Below are positions 9,460 to 18,427 of a stretch of 64,000 nt of DNA, piece after piece. The position numbers were made by a program, and so were the translations under genes. The stretch lies in NCBI RefSeq assembly GCF_013127955.1, contig NZ_CP053435.1, positions 1,426,001 to 1,490,000 of the forward strand, read 5' to 3'. The notes beneath the pieces are model-generated. The model made no database searches. It worked only from the letters and a program-made list of their open reading frames with translations, and was not told where the DNA came from. The DNA comes from Spirosoma taeanense (GTDB lineage Bacteria > Bacteroidota > Bacteroidia > Cytophagales > Spirosomataceae). Position 1 is the first letter of the stretch; each line of letters starts with the position of its first letter.

Positions 9460-10449
9460 CTATGTCAACGCAACAGCTTCACCGTTCAGCTTACGCGTTT
9501 TCAGCATATCCGTTCCGGCCTGATAGCCCGAAACAATCATCCGGCCGATGTCGTCGGAGGTGAACTTCATCAGGTTCAGGAATAAGGGTTCGGTAGGCCG
9601 GATAATCGTCAGGTGCAGGTGACGTCCGTGGAGCTGCTCGCGCTCGGCGAAACGCTCAGCCCAGGCAATATCGTTGTTGACAAGCTGATTGACCGTAATG
9701 TCCTTAACCCGGTCGGCCAGGTTAAGCAGGTTCCGATAATTGAATTTTTCGTTATAGATTTTCTTGGCGTGGCAGGCCACACAGGCTATTTCGGTTGCAC
9801 CGTCTTCGATAGCAACACGCAGCGGAGCCACTTCGCGCAGCCCGCCATCCAGGAACGCCCGCCGATGGTCGCCCGCAATCTGCACGGCCGGCATCAGAAA
9901 CGGCAGGGAACTGCTGGCGTAGACAAAATCCAGAAAATTTGGGTCGTTGGCGTCAGCGTACAGCATGTCGCCATTCACGATATCCACAGCTCCGACTTTT
10001 AACGTAACGGGTCCGGTTTTCAACGCTTCCAGATCGACATTCCGGCGGATCAGGTTCTGAATGGGGGAATTATCGAGCAACCCGTCGAAGCGGCTCATCA
10101 ACGTATTGTACCCCATTCGGAAACGGGATCGAATAACCGCCACATCGTCGGGGCGGGTGATGTTCCGAATCCAGAATTCAATCAGATATTTCCCGACTTT
10201 CTCCCAGTCTACATGACCGGTTTCGGCCTGCTGCCGGGCGGCTTCGTTAGCCAGAAAGGTTGCATTCAGACTACCGACAGAGATGCCGTAAAGCTGGTCG
10301 GGTACGAAGCCGCTTTCGAAGAGAGCCATAGCGGCCCCGGCCTGAAACGCGCCTTTCAATGAGCCTCCACCCAGAACCAGCGCTTTGGTGGGCGGTTGTG
10401 TTTCTGCCGGTACGGTAGTGGGTAGTGCTGGGGTTGGATTATTGATCAT
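9460..10449 (-). CDS. Patatin-like phospholipase family protein
   Basis: The 329-residue protein has the patatin Ser-Asp dyad: oxyanion loop GGGSLKG near residue 28, nucleophile elbow GISVGS near residue 59, and DGGLREVAPL carrying the catalytic Asp. Such enzymes hydrolyse acyl chains from lipids. No signal peptide or beta-barrel domain is present, so it is probably cytoplasmic or peripheral rather than a secreted ExoU/PlpD type. The proline- and threonine-rich N-terminus (about 25 residues) is variable. Neighbours do not suggest a pathway. Confidence 0.88.
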   Translation of the reverse strand: MINNPTPALPTTVPAETQPPTKALVLGGGSLKGAFQAGAAMALFESGFVPDQLYGISVGSLNATFLANEAARQQAETGHVDWEKVGKYLIEFWIRNITRPDDVAVIRSRFRMGYNTLMSRFDGLLDNSPIQNLIRRNVDLEALKTGPVTLKVGAVDIVNGDMLYADANDPNFLDFVYASSSLPFLMPAVQIAGDHRRAFLDGGLREVAPLRVAIEDGATEIACVACHAKKIYNEKFNYRNLLNLADRVKDITVNQLVNNDIAWAERFAEREQLHGRHLHLTIIRPTEPLFLNLMKFTSDDIGRMIVSGYQAGTDMLKTRKLNGEAVALT

Positions 10450-10691
10450 AAATAGCGTAGAATCAGGGGTATCGATTGGCAGTAAGTTGAGGGTTTTTGA
10501 TTAATAAACAAAGGAAAATTGATTAAGCAAGAACATCCGCGTTCATTCGTTTTTAAGCGGCTTTTTCGGCGTCTGCACATTCCTTGCTATACTTGCCGGG
10601 AATTTAGTCGGTAGCAGTCAGGCCTAAGTCAACAGAATATTTTGATGGCAGGCCGATTGCTGGATTACGACACAGGATTGACGACTCAAAC

Positions 10692-11666
10692 ATGGCTCTT
10701 ACTGTCGCTGATATACAAGCTCCGATTACTGCTGAAATGGACTTATTCGAGCAGAAATTCCGGGACTTGATGAAAAGCGACGTTATGCTGCTCGACCAGA
10801 TCATGAATTATATCGTGAAACGGAAGGGCAAGCAATTACGTCCCATGTTTGTGTTTCTGATGGCGGGCGTTTGCGGTCCGATCACCGAATCTACGTATCG
10901 GGGCGCGTCACTCATCGAACTTCTGCACACAGCCACGCTAGTTCACGACGACGTTGTCGATGACTCCAATTATCGGCGTGGCTTTTTCTCAGTCAACGCT
11001 CTCTGGAAAAATAAAATAGCCGTGCTGGTGGGCGACTATCTCTTGTCGCGGGGCTTACTGCTGTCGGTCGATAACGGTGATTTCGAACTGCTACAGATCG
11101 TATCGAAAGCAGTGCGGGAAATCAGCGAGGGTGAATTGCTGCAAATCGAGAAAGCGCGACGGCTGGATATTACCGAGGATGTGTATTACGAGATCATCCG
11201 CCAGAAAACAGCCTCGCTGATTGCGGCCTGCTGCGCTGTAGGAGCACGGTCGGCAGGTAGCGACCCGGCAACGGTCCAGAAAGCCCGGACTTTCGGCGAG
11301 AAGGTTGGTATAGCTTTCCAGATCAAAGACGATTTGTTTGATTACGGCACGGCTGAAGTTGGAAAGCCGCTGGGTATCGACATCAAAGAGAAAAAAATGA
11401 CCCTGCCGCTTATTTACGCCCTGGGCAAGGCGGGGTTTTTTGAAAAGCGCCGAATCATCAACATCGTCAAGAACGAAAGCGAAAATCCTAAAAAGGTGAA
11501 CGAGGTGATTGGGTTCGTAAAAAATTCGGGCGGCATTGAATACGCGACCGAAGCGATGAACCGCTATGTCGCCGATGCGCAGGCGCTGCTGGATTCATTT
11601 CCGGCCTCAACATACCGACAATCGCTGTATCAGCTGGTGCAGTACACAATAGAGCGCAGCAAATAG
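10692..11666 (+). CDS. Polyprenyl diphosphate synthase
   Basis: This 324-residue trans-prenyltransferase has the first aspartate-rich motif in LVHDDVVDDSNYRRG (about residues 84-98), the second in FQIKDDLFDYG, and the basic KGKQLRP segment. It elongates allylic diphosphate with IPP to make the side chain of menaquinone, or a related long prenyl chain. Length and motifs fit the octaprenyl/heptaprenyl group (IspB/HepT-like). Chain length cannot be set from sequence alone. Its stop is separated by a single base from the stop of the convergent hydroxylase gene, with no terminator between them. Confidence 0.9.
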   Translation: MALTVADIQAPITAEMDLFEQKFRDLMKSDVMLLDQIMNYIVKRKGKQLRPMFVFLMAGVCGPITESTYRGASLIELLHTATLVHDDVVDDSNYRRGFFSVNALWKNKIAVLVGDYLLSRGLLLSVDNGDFELLQIVSKAVREISEGELLQIEKARRLDITEDVYYEIIRQKTASLIAACCAVGARSAGSDPATVQKARTFGEKVGIAFQIKDDLFDYGTAEVGKPLGIDIKEKKMTLPLIYALGKAGFFEKRRIINIVKNESENPKKVNEVIGFVKNSGGIEYATEAMNRYVADAQALLDSFPASTYRQSLYQLVQYTIERSK

Positions 11667-11667
11667 T

Positions 11668-12459
11668 TTACGTCTTCTTGTCCGGAGCGCTACTTGTCTT
11701 CTCCGCGAAAAGCCGGTGGAAGTCCGGGCTTTCGGTTTTCATCCATTTATCCCAGAACGTAAAGTACAGCCCGTAGTTGAAGCGGAACTGCGTATGGTGC
11801 AGACTATGGTGCGTAGCGCCGATGAGCCAGCGCCCCAGCCAGTGCTGGTTAAAATCGCGTGGGTAAATTTCTGTATTGAGGTGGTTGATGGCGCTCGATA
11901 CAGTCATAATCAGCAGGATTAAACCGACTGCCGAAATGTGCAGGGGGATAACAAACGTCAGTGCCGGAATCACAATGGCCTGCAGGGTGCTTTCGAGTGG
12001 GTGAAATGAAAAAGAAGTCCAGGCAGATGTCGTGATGCTGTCGTGGTGCGTCTTATGCACCCACCGATACACGCCCGGTCGGTGCATCCAGCGATGGAGC
12101 CAGTAATAATACGTCTCATGAAAAAACAGGACAACCGCAACGCTGATGGGATACCACCAGATTGGGTAAGTCCGAAAATCCGTGTAGATACGGGTATAGC
12201 CTGCCTGATAGGCCATAATGACAGCCATAGCAATAGCGGTAAAGATGAGCGAGGTCAGCAGCGACCAGCCTATCTCGCGCCAGTCTTGGCCTGCTTTCCG
12301 GGGACGCATCTGTACGGCACGGTGCGCAAACTGATCTTTCATGGAAACCCTGAACAGCCACCAGAACGCCAGTGAAAACAGGACGTAACGCCCAAAAACC
12401 GCGAGGAAGAAAAGCAGGGCTGTGAGCCAGAACGTGGCCGGCCCGGTAATTTGAATCAT
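11668..12459 (-). CDS. Sterol desaturase / fatty acid hydroxylase family protein
   Basis: This 263-residue membrane di-iron enzyme has four or more transmembrane segments and the histidine boxes of the family: HETYYYWLHRWMH, HKTHH, NHLNTE and HHSLHH. Members introduce hydroxyl or double bonds into lipids or carotenoids. The substrate here is unknown. It is convergent with the polyprenyl synthase gene at a 1-nt distance, so the two 3-prime ends are likely to form overlapping transcripts. Confidence 0.88.
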   Translation of the reverse strand: MIQITGPATFWLTALLFFLAVFGRYVLFSLAFWWLFRVSMKDQFAHRAVQMRPRKAGQDWREIGWSLLTSLIFTAIAMAVIMAYQAGYTRIYTDFRTYPIWWYPISVAVVLFFHETYYYWLHRWMHRPGVYRWVHKTHHDSITTSAWTSFSFHPLESTLQAIVIPALTFVIPLHISAVGLILLIMTVSSAINHLNTEIYPRDFNQHWLGRWLIGATHHSLHHTQFRFNYGLYFTFWDKWMKTESPDFHRLFAEKTSSAPDKKT

Positions 12460-12589
12460 ATAGACTATCAGCTGGGAAAGCTTCGCTTATTCAACCGAAT
12501 TTATTTGCCAATGTTAAAAATCTGATGGTGTTTTCAAAAAGGAGTTACGTCTCCTGCAGGTTTCATAAACGCTTTATTTAGCCAGGTCG

Positions 12590-12617
12590 TTGCCCCACTA
12601 ATTAATTTGTACTTTTG
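12590..12617 (+). promoter_or_regulatory. Promoter of the PafA-like phosphatase gene
   Basis: TTG at 12590-12592, a 17-nt spacer, then TACTTTTG at 12610-12617, a perfect -7 match. Transcription would start near 12624, about 30 nt before the ATG. Confidence 0.7.
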
Positions 12618-12652
12618 CGGGCAGTTTTCTCAATTATTAATATACCGGCTTC

Positions 12653-14317
12653 ATGCGCCTGCTTTCCTCAATTGGGCTGCTTTCCTTACTCACCGTAACG
12701 GCCTTTGCTCAGCCCCAGAAAACAACCCGTTCGGCAACTGCCTCAACCCGTCAGACGCTGGCCCGGCCTAAACTAGTCGTGGGTATCACGGTCGACCAGA
12801 TGCGCTACGATTATCTGTATCGGTATTACGACAAATACGGTACCGGCGGATTCCGTCGGCTCATGAATGAAGGCTTCAACGCCCGCAACAACCACTATCA
12901 TTACGCAGCTACGTATACTGGGCCGGGGCATACGGCAATCTTTACAGGGTCGGCTCCGGCCCTGAACGGTATCGTCGGCAATGATTTCTATGATCGGAAT
13001 CTGGGCCGTCTGATGTACTGCGCCGAAGATACGAGTGTCAGCACCCTGGGCAACACCGGAAATGCTGGTAAGATGTCGCCCCGGAACATGCTCGTTACGA
13101 CCATCGGCGATCAGTTGAAACTCGCTACCGATGGGCGGGCTAAAGTTATTGGTATTGCCCTGAAAGACCGGGGCGCTATTCTGCCAGCTGGTCACGCAGC
13201 CGACGGGGCCTACTGGTTCGATTCCCGCGATGGTAATTTTATCAGCAGTACCTTTTACGGCAAAGAACTGCCCGCCTGGGTGCAGGCTTTTAACGCCCGC
13301 AAACTGCCCGAACAGTTTATTGGCCAGACATGGCAGGCCAGTCTGCCCATGAACCAGTACACGGAAAGCACAACCGACGACCAGGCTTATGAAGGTTCGC
13401 TGCCGGGCGAGGCCAAAGCAGTGTTCCCCCATGAGTTTATTGGTACGGCAGGTGGGCTAAAATACGAAGTGCTGCGCACCAGCCCCTACGGTGACCAGAT
13501 CACCAAGGAATTTGCGCTGGCGGCCTTGAAAGGAGAGCAGTTAGGACAGCATAGCGTAACTGATATGCTCTGCGTAAGCTTCTCCTCACCCGATTACATT
13601 GGGCACACGTTTGGTACCCACGCCGTTGAAACCGAGGACAACTACCTACGGCTGGACCGCCAACTGGCCGACCTGTTTGCAGAACTGGACGCTACGGTTG
13701 GTAAGGGGCAATGGCTGGCGTTTCTGTCGGCCGATCATGGCGTAGCCGATGTGCCGGGTTTTTCGCAGCAGTACCGCATTCCGGCTGGGGTGAAGAGCTA
13801 TGGCGAAGTGAGCGAAGCCGCCAAGGCAGTTCTGGAAAAAGCTTTCGGGCCGGGACAGTGGATCCTGTCTTACATGAACCAGCAGCTGTATTTGAACCGG
13901 AACCTAATGGCCGAGAGAAAAATTGCCATGCAGGATGTGTATGAGCTGCTGCGGAGTACCCTGCTGAAGCAGCGGGGAATCGTCAATGTCATAAACCTGC
14001 ACAATCTCTATGCAGAACCTTTACCTGAGCTCCAGGCCAACCTGTTCCGCAACGTGTATCACCCCAATCGGAGTGGGGATATTTACGTAATGCAGCAGGC
14101 CGGCTGGTTCGAAGGACGAGCCAAAGGCACCACCCATGGCACTACCTATGCCTACGATACCCACGTACCGTTTCTGATCTATGGCTGGGGCGTCCGTCCA
14201 GGTCAAACCTTCCGCCGGACGCACATACACGACATTGCGCCGACCGTTACAGCGCTGCTTAGTATCCTCGAACCCAGTGGCTGTATTGGTAATCCGGTCG
14301 AAGAGGCAATCAAATAA
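12653..14317 (+). CDS. PafA-type alkaline phosphatase family protein, exported
   Basis: The 554-residue protein has a signal peptide ending near AFAQ and an alkaline-phosphatase-superfamily core. Key segments are VGITVDQMRYDY (first metal Asp), TYTGPGHTAIFTGS holding the nucleophilic Thr near residue 89, FSSPDYIGHTFG and LSADHGVAD. This arrangement matches PafA, the calcium-activated periplasmic phosphatase common in Bacteroidota, which releases phosphate from monoesters. A phosphate-starvation role is plausible, but no pho-type operator was recognised. The gene is flanked by its own promoter and a terminator. Confidence 0.88.
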   Translation: MRLLSSIGLLSLLTVTAFAQPQKTTRSATASTRQTLARPKLVVGITVDQMRYDYLYRYYDKYGTGGFRRLMNEGFNARNNHYHYAATYTGPGHTAIFTGSAPALNGIVGNDFYDRNLGRLMYCAEDTSVSTLGNTGNAGKMSPRNMLVTTIGDQLKLATDGRAKVIGIALKDRGAILPAGHAADGAYWFDSRDGNFISSTFYGKELPAWVQAFNARKLPEQFIGQTWQASLPMNQYTESTTDDQAYEGSLPGEAKAVFPHEFIGTAGGLKYEVLRTSPYGDQITKEFALAALKGEQLGQHSVTDMLCVSFSSPDYIGHTFGTHAVETEDNYLRLDRQLADLFAELDATVGKGQWLAFLSADHGVADVPGFSQQYRIPAGVKSYGEVSEAAKAVLEKAFGPGQWILSYMNQQLYLNRNLMAERKIAMQDVYELLRSTLLKQRGIVNVINLHNLYAEPLPELQANLFRNVYHPNRSGDIYVMQQAGWFEGRAKGTTHGTTYAYDTHVPFLIYGWGVRPGQTFRRTHIHDIAPTVTALLSILEPSGCIGNPVEEAIK

Positions 14318-14338
14318 TCGCGGAACCGTAACGCAGGA

Positions 14339-14375
14339 AAAAAGGGTAAGATAAGGAACTGATTTTACCCTTTTT
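14339..14375. terminator. Bidirectional terminator between the phosphatase gene and birA
   Basis: AAAAAGGGTAA pairs with TTACCCTTTTT around a 15-nt loop, followed by further Ts on the plus strand. The genes converge here, so it probably serves both. Confidence 0.85.
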
Positions 14376-14380
14376 CTCTT

Positions 14381-15151
14381 TTACTCGTCCAGCACAAACG
14401 CGATCTCTTTAAAGGCATAGTATCGAATCTGGCCTCCTTCAGCCAGGGCTAGTCGGCCGGTGGCATCAATACCGATAATCGTGCCCCGGAAGCGGCTGCC
14501 TTCGCGCTCGAATATATGCTCTTCCTGATAGCGATATAAAGTCTGGAGATAATTGATTTTTAGCAGGTCACGCTGACCGGAGCGAAGCTGTAAATAGCGC
14601 TGTTCCAGCTTTTCGGTCAGCGTGCCGAGCAGGCCGGGCAGATCATAGCCGTTTGGCAGGGGCCATTGCCGTTGCAGGGATGTAGCGGTTGAATACTGGA
14701 ATTCTGTTTGGTTAACATTCAATCCCACGCCAATAATTGACCAGCCAATAAAGTATCCCTGCAACATATTTTCAATTAATATCCCGCCGGCTTTCTGGTT
14801 ACCCACGTAAATGTCATTGGGCCATTTAACGCGCAATTGGCTGGTTAACAAGGGTTGCAAAGCGTCGTAAATACCCAGCGATACAGCCATATTCAGCCAG
14901 AACTGTTCCGTAGCATTCAGGAATGCCGGCTTTAAAATCAGTGAAAAGGTTAGATTCTGACCTGGTTTTGCTTCCCAGACATTACCCCTCTGGCCGCGTC
15001 CGGCAGTTTGCTGATCGGTTACGACAATAAGACCTTCCGGTGGGTCATTCTGGGCAATCAAAGCAGACGCTTCGTCGTTAGTGGACTGACAGCTTGGCAG
15101 ATATTGTATTTTTTGCCCAATAAAAAGCGTTTTGGGATAGATTTTGTACAA
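14381..15151 (-). CDS. birA: Biotin--[acetyl-CoA-carboxylase] ligase
   Basis: This 256-residue enzyme attaches biotin to the biotin carboxyl carrier protein. GRGQRGNVWEAKPGQNLTFS and KWPNDIYVGNQKAGGILIEN form the biotin/ATP site. There is no N-terminal helix-turn-helix, so this is the class I, non-repressor form. No ATG precedes the conserved N-terminus. A TTG at 15151 is the best start and begins LYKIYPKTLFIGQ. Upstream ATT codons in frame are possible too. A perfect palindrome overlaps this start. The gene is divergent from rsfS. Confidence 0.9.
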   Translation of the reverse strand: MYKIYPKTLFIGQKIQYLPSCQSTNDEASALIAQNDPPEGLIVVTDQQTAGRGQRGNVWEAKPGQNLTFSLILKPAFLNATEQFWLNMAVSLGIYDALQPLLTSQLRVKWPNDIYVGNQKAGGILIENMLQGYFIGWSIIGVGLNVNQTEFQYSTATSLQRQWPLPNGYDLPGLLGTLTEKLEQRYLQLRSGQRDLLKINYLQTLYRYQEEHIFEREGSRFRGTIIGIDATGRLALAEGGQIRYYAFKEIAFVLDE

Positions 15152-15160
15152 AATTTTGTA
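15147..15160. repeat. 14-bp perfect palindrome at the birA start
   Basis: TACAAAATTTTGTA is its own reverse complement and overlaps the TTG start of birA. It could be an operator in the birA/rsfS divergent region (15152-15262) or simply AT-rich composition. Confidence 0.4.
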
Positions 15161-15262
15161 TAGTTTAGTAGAAGGAAGCTAATGGATGGTGCTGTGAACT
15201 AGTAACGTTCGCCAGGCAAAGTACCCGCTGATTAGCTTATCGTGCAATGTTAAACTGAAAGC

Positions 15263-15658
15263 ATGAGAATCAACACAAACAGTGAATTTACCGCCGAGCA
15301 GATCCGTGATTTCGTGGTGCGGGGTATGCAGGAAAAGAAAGCGCATGACATTGTTGTAATGGACCTGCGTAATGTCAAGAATGCCATTTGCGATTACTTC
15401 ATTCTTTGCTCGGGTAATTCCGATACACAGATTGACGCCATCTCCACTTCTGTAGAAGAAGAAGTTTATAAAGCCAGCAAGCAGGACCCCTGGCACAAGG
15501 AAGGAAAGCTGAACCGGGAGTGGATTCTGCTTGATTACGTGGACGTAGTCGCCCATGTATTCAAAAAAGATCGACGGGCGTTCTACGACCTTGAGCAGCT
15601 TTGGGGCGACGCCGAAATCCAGTACATTGAAGATGGCGAGTTGTCAACAGTAGGCTAA
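15263..15658 (+). CDS. rsfS: Ribosomal silencing factor RsfS
   Basis: RsfS (YbeB, DUF143) binds ribosomal protein L14 and blocks joining of the subunits when nutrients are poor. The 131-residue protein shows the family features DIVVMDLRN, CDYFILCSGNSDTQ, GKLNREWILLDYVDVVAHVF and the acidic RRAFYDLEQLWGDA end. It lies upstream of ftsH on the same strand, the usual Bacteroidota arrangement (birA, rsfS, ftsH). A 123-nt gap before ftsH leaves room for a separate promoter. Confidence 0.94.
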   Translation: MRINTNSEFTAEQIRDFVVRGMQEKKAHDIVVMDLRNVKNAICDYFILCSGNSDTQIDAISTSVEEEVYKASKQDPWHKEGKLNREWILLDYVDVVAHVFKKDRRAFYDLEQLWGDAEIQYIEDGELSTVG

Positions 15659-15781
15659 ATCTACTGGCTATTTTGGCCCGCTTATGGGGCAGGCAAACCG
15701 CTTGTCCTAACCGTCAACCCAGAGAAACATTCGTTCATAATACGGTGTTACTCAAGAAATCCGTTTGTACAACCTGAGGAA

Positions 15782-17815
15782 ATGTCAGAAAACAACAATA
15801 GAAATCCGTTAGTACCCCGGGGTAATGGCCCAAGAAAGCCAAACTTTCAGGGGTGGATTGTAGCGCTGCTGATTGCCGCTATCCTGGGCATTACGTTTTT
15901 CAACAAAAGCTCGGCTACCCGCGAGATTTCGCAGAAGCGGTTTGAGCGGATGGTGAAAGATCATGAGGTATCAGAGGTAATTTTAGTCAATGATAAAATT
16001 GCGGAAGTAACCCTTACGCAACAGGCCGCTCAAAGTCCTAAATACCGTAGTCAGTTCGCCGATAAGCCTTACTTTGGCACGAGTCACGGACCTCATTTTC
16101 AATTTCAGGTTGCCTCTGGTGAATCGTTTAAGAAGGATCTAGACCAGTTGCAGCAGGGCCTGCCTGATAATGAGAAGATTGATTTCAAGTTCGAGAGCCG
16201 GAGCGACTTTGGCAGTATTATCAGCACGTGGGGCTTCCTGATTGTGATGATCCTGGCTATGTATTTTCTACTGGGCCGGATGTCGGGCGCGGGTGGACCA
16301 GGCGGCCAGATTTTCAACATTGGCAAATCAAAAGCCGCCCTGTTCGACGCAGATAACAAGGTAAAGATTACGTTTAACGACGTAGCTGGTCTGGACGAGG
16401 CTAAAGAAGAAATCAAGGAAATTGTTGATTACCTGAAGAATCCAACTAAGTTTACCAAGCTTGGCGCCAAGATTCCAAAAGGTGCGCTCCTGATTGGCCC
16501 TCCGGGTACGGGTAAAACCCTGCTGGCGAAAGCCGTTGCCGGTGAAGCCGGTGTACCGTTTTTCTCACTGTCGGGCTCCGACTTTGTGGAGATGTTCGTT
16601 GGTGTGGGTGCGGCCCGTGTACGGGATTTGTTCAAGCAGGCTAAAGAGAAAGCCCCCTGTATCATTTTCATTGATGAGATTGACGCGGTAGGCCGGTCGC
16701 GGGGGCGGGGCTCCATGCCCGGTGCCAACGATGAACGCGAAAACACGCTGAACTCGCTGCTGGTGGAGATGGATGGGTTTGCAACCGACTCCGGGATTAT
16801 TATCCTGGCTGCTACCAACCGTCCCGACGTACTTGATTCAGCCTTGCAACGTCCTGGCCGATTCGACCGTCAGATCAGCATTGACAAACCGGATATTATT
16901 GGCCGGGAAGCTATCTTCCGGGTTCACTTGAAGCCAATCAAGCTTTCGGCTGACGTTGACCCGAAAGAACTGGCTGCGCAGACGCCTGGCTTTGCTGGTG
17001 CTGAAATTGCCAACGTTTGTAACGAAGCGGCCCTGATTGCTGCCCGCAGCGACAAGGAAGCCGTCGATATGAAAGACTTCCAGGACGCTATGGACCGCGT
17101 GATTGGTGGTCTGGAGAAGAAGAATAAGCTGATTTCGCCCGAGGAAAAAGAGATCGTTGCTTACCACGAAGCCGGTCATGCCGTAGCAGGCTGGTTCCTC
17201 GAACATGCCGATCCGCTTGTTAAGGTAACGATTGTTCCCCGTGGTGTAGCCGCGCTGGGTTATGCGCAGTACCTGCCTCGTGAACAGTATCTGTACCGTA
17301 CCGAGCAGCTTATGGACGAAATGTGCATGGCGCTGGGCGGTCGGGCAGCCGAAGATCTGATTTTCGGTAAAGTATCGACGGGGGCGCTGAGTGATCTGGA
17401 GCGTATCACTAAACTGGCTTACAGCATGGTGACGATGTACGGCATGAACGACAAGATCGGGAATGTATCGTTTTACGATTCCAAACAGTCGGACTACGCC
17501 TTTAACAAACCGTACTCGGAAGAAACGGCCAAGCACATCGATGAAGAAGTCCGCAAGATTGTTGAAATAGCCTATAACCGGACGAAAGACCTGCTGACAG
17601 ATAAGCGGGAAGCGCTGGAGGTTATTGCCAAAGAATTGCTCGAAAAAGAAATTCTTTATCAAAACGATCTGGTGCGTCTGATTGGTAAGCGTCCGTTCGA
17701 ACGCGAGACGGTCTACCAGGCTTATAAGAACAAAGGCGTTGCCGAAGAGGTGAAGGAAGAAATTGGCAAGGAGGCTAAGCCTGCCGAAACCGAACCGGAA
17801 TCGTTACCGCTCTAA
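15782..17815 (+). CDS. ftsH: ATP-dependent zinc metalloprotease FtsH
   Basis: FtsH is a membrane-anchored hexameric AAA+ protease that degrades damaged membrane proteins and regulators. The 677-residue sequence has a first transmembrane segment at about residues 25-41, a periplasmic domain, and a second segment ending near YFLLGRM. Walker A GPPGTGKT is near residue 238, then Walker [13 protein letters not shown], the second-region-of-homology arginines in RPGRFDRQ, and zinc motif HEAGH near residue 461. The C-terminal tail is rich in Glu and Lys and ends in ESLPL, typical of Bacteroidota. The gene ends in a strong terminator. Confidence 0.97.
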   Translation: MSENNNRNPLVPRGNGPRKPNFQGWIVALLIAAILGITFFNKSSATREISQKRFERMVKDHEVSEVILVNDKIAEVTLTQQAAQSPKYRSQFADKPYFGTSHGPHFQFQVASGESFKKDLDQLQQGLPDNEKIDFKFESRSDFGSIISTWGFLIVMILAMYFLLGRMSGAGGPGGQIFNIGKSKAALFDADNKVKITFNDVAGLDEAKEEIKEIVDYLKNPTKFTKLGAKIPKGALLIGPPGTGKTLLAKAVAGEAGVPFFSLSGSDFVEMFVGVGAARVRDLFKQAKEKAPCIIFIDEIDAVGRSRGRGSMPGANDERENTLNSLLVEMDGFATDSGIIILAATNRPDVLDSALQRPGRFDRQISIDKPDIIGREAIFRVHLKPIKLSADVDPKELAAQTPGFAGAEIANVCNEAALIAARSDKEAVDMKDFQDAMDRVIGGLEKKNKLISPEEKEIVAYHEAGHAVAGWFLEHADPLVKVTIVPRGVAALGYAQYLPREQYLYRTEQLMDEMCMALGGRAAEDLIFGKVSTGALSDLERITKLAYSMVTMYGMNDKIGNVSFYDSKQSDYAFNKPYSEETAKHIDEEVRKIVEIAYNRTKDLLTDKREALEVIAKELLEKEILYQNDLVRLIGKRPFERETVYQAYKNKGVAEEVKEEIGKEAKPAETEPESLPL

Positions 17816-17829
17816 AGCAATTAATCAAC

Positions 17830-17861
17830 AAAAAAGGCTTCTCAAGCGGGAAGCCTTTTTT
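17830..17861. terminator. Terminator of ftsH
   Basis: A 12-bp stem (AAAAAAGGCTTC with GAAGCCTTTTTT) and an 8-nt loop, closely followed by TGTTTG. A and T tracts on both sides make it usable by the convergent phosphoesterase gene also. Confidence 0.9.
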
Positions 17862-17884
17862 GTTTGTGTTCCAGTGGATCGAGG

Positions 17885-18376
17885 CTATTTTTTGCCCAGC
17901 TCAACAACCTGCATATCGGCAATCCGGCCTGCATCGAGTGTAAAACGGATAGCTGTGCGCATGAGATGAAAGCCGGTTTTACCGGCCGCGCCGGGATTGA
18001 TGAATAATAAATTATGCATGGCTGGATCACGCACGACTTTCAGAATATGTGAGTGGCCGCAAATAAACAGGTCAGGCGGGTTAAGTTGTAAGTTGGGCCT
18101 GACGACGGGATTATACCGGGGTGGTGCACCACCAATATGGGTCATCCAGATGTCCAGTTCTTCCAGTTCAAACCGCTGATGGGCGGGAAGGTCGCTTGAT
18201 TCGCGATCGATATTGCCGCATACAACCCTGGTGGGTTTAAACGCTTTTAACTCATCAATCACCGTTAAGGCGCCCACGTCGCCAGCGTGCCAGATTTCAT
18301 CACAGGCGTCGAAGTGCCTGAAGAGTTGTGGGTCCAGAAAGCTATGCGTGTCAGAAAGCAGGCCAATGCGAGTCAT
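17885..18376 (-). CDS. YfcE/MJ0936-type metallophosphoesterase
   Basis: The 163-residue cytoplasmic phosphodiesterase has all metal-binding blocks: LLSDTHS near the start, WHAGDVG, CGNID, MTHIGGAP and CGHSHI. Small proteins of this kind hydrolyse phosphodiesters in vitro; the natural substrate is generally unknown. The frame extends to a TTG at 18385, but the ATG at 18376 (MTRIGLLSD) fits the family. It is 51 nt downstream of the acyl-CoA ligase gene on the same strand, so co-transcription is likely. Confidence 0.88.
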   Translation of the reverse strand: MTRIGLLSDTHSFLDPQLFRHFDACDEIWHAGDVGALTVIDELKAFKPTRVVCGNIDRESSDLPAHQRFELEELDIWMTHIGGAPPRYNPVVRPNLQLNPPDLFICGHSHILKVVRDPAMHNLLFINPGAAGKTGFHLMRTAIRFTLDAGRIADMQVVELGKK

Positions 18377-18427
18377 AAGAATCAATTTTCAGCAAATCCA
18401 TTTATGGAGTCTGTCTCTGGCTTGCTG

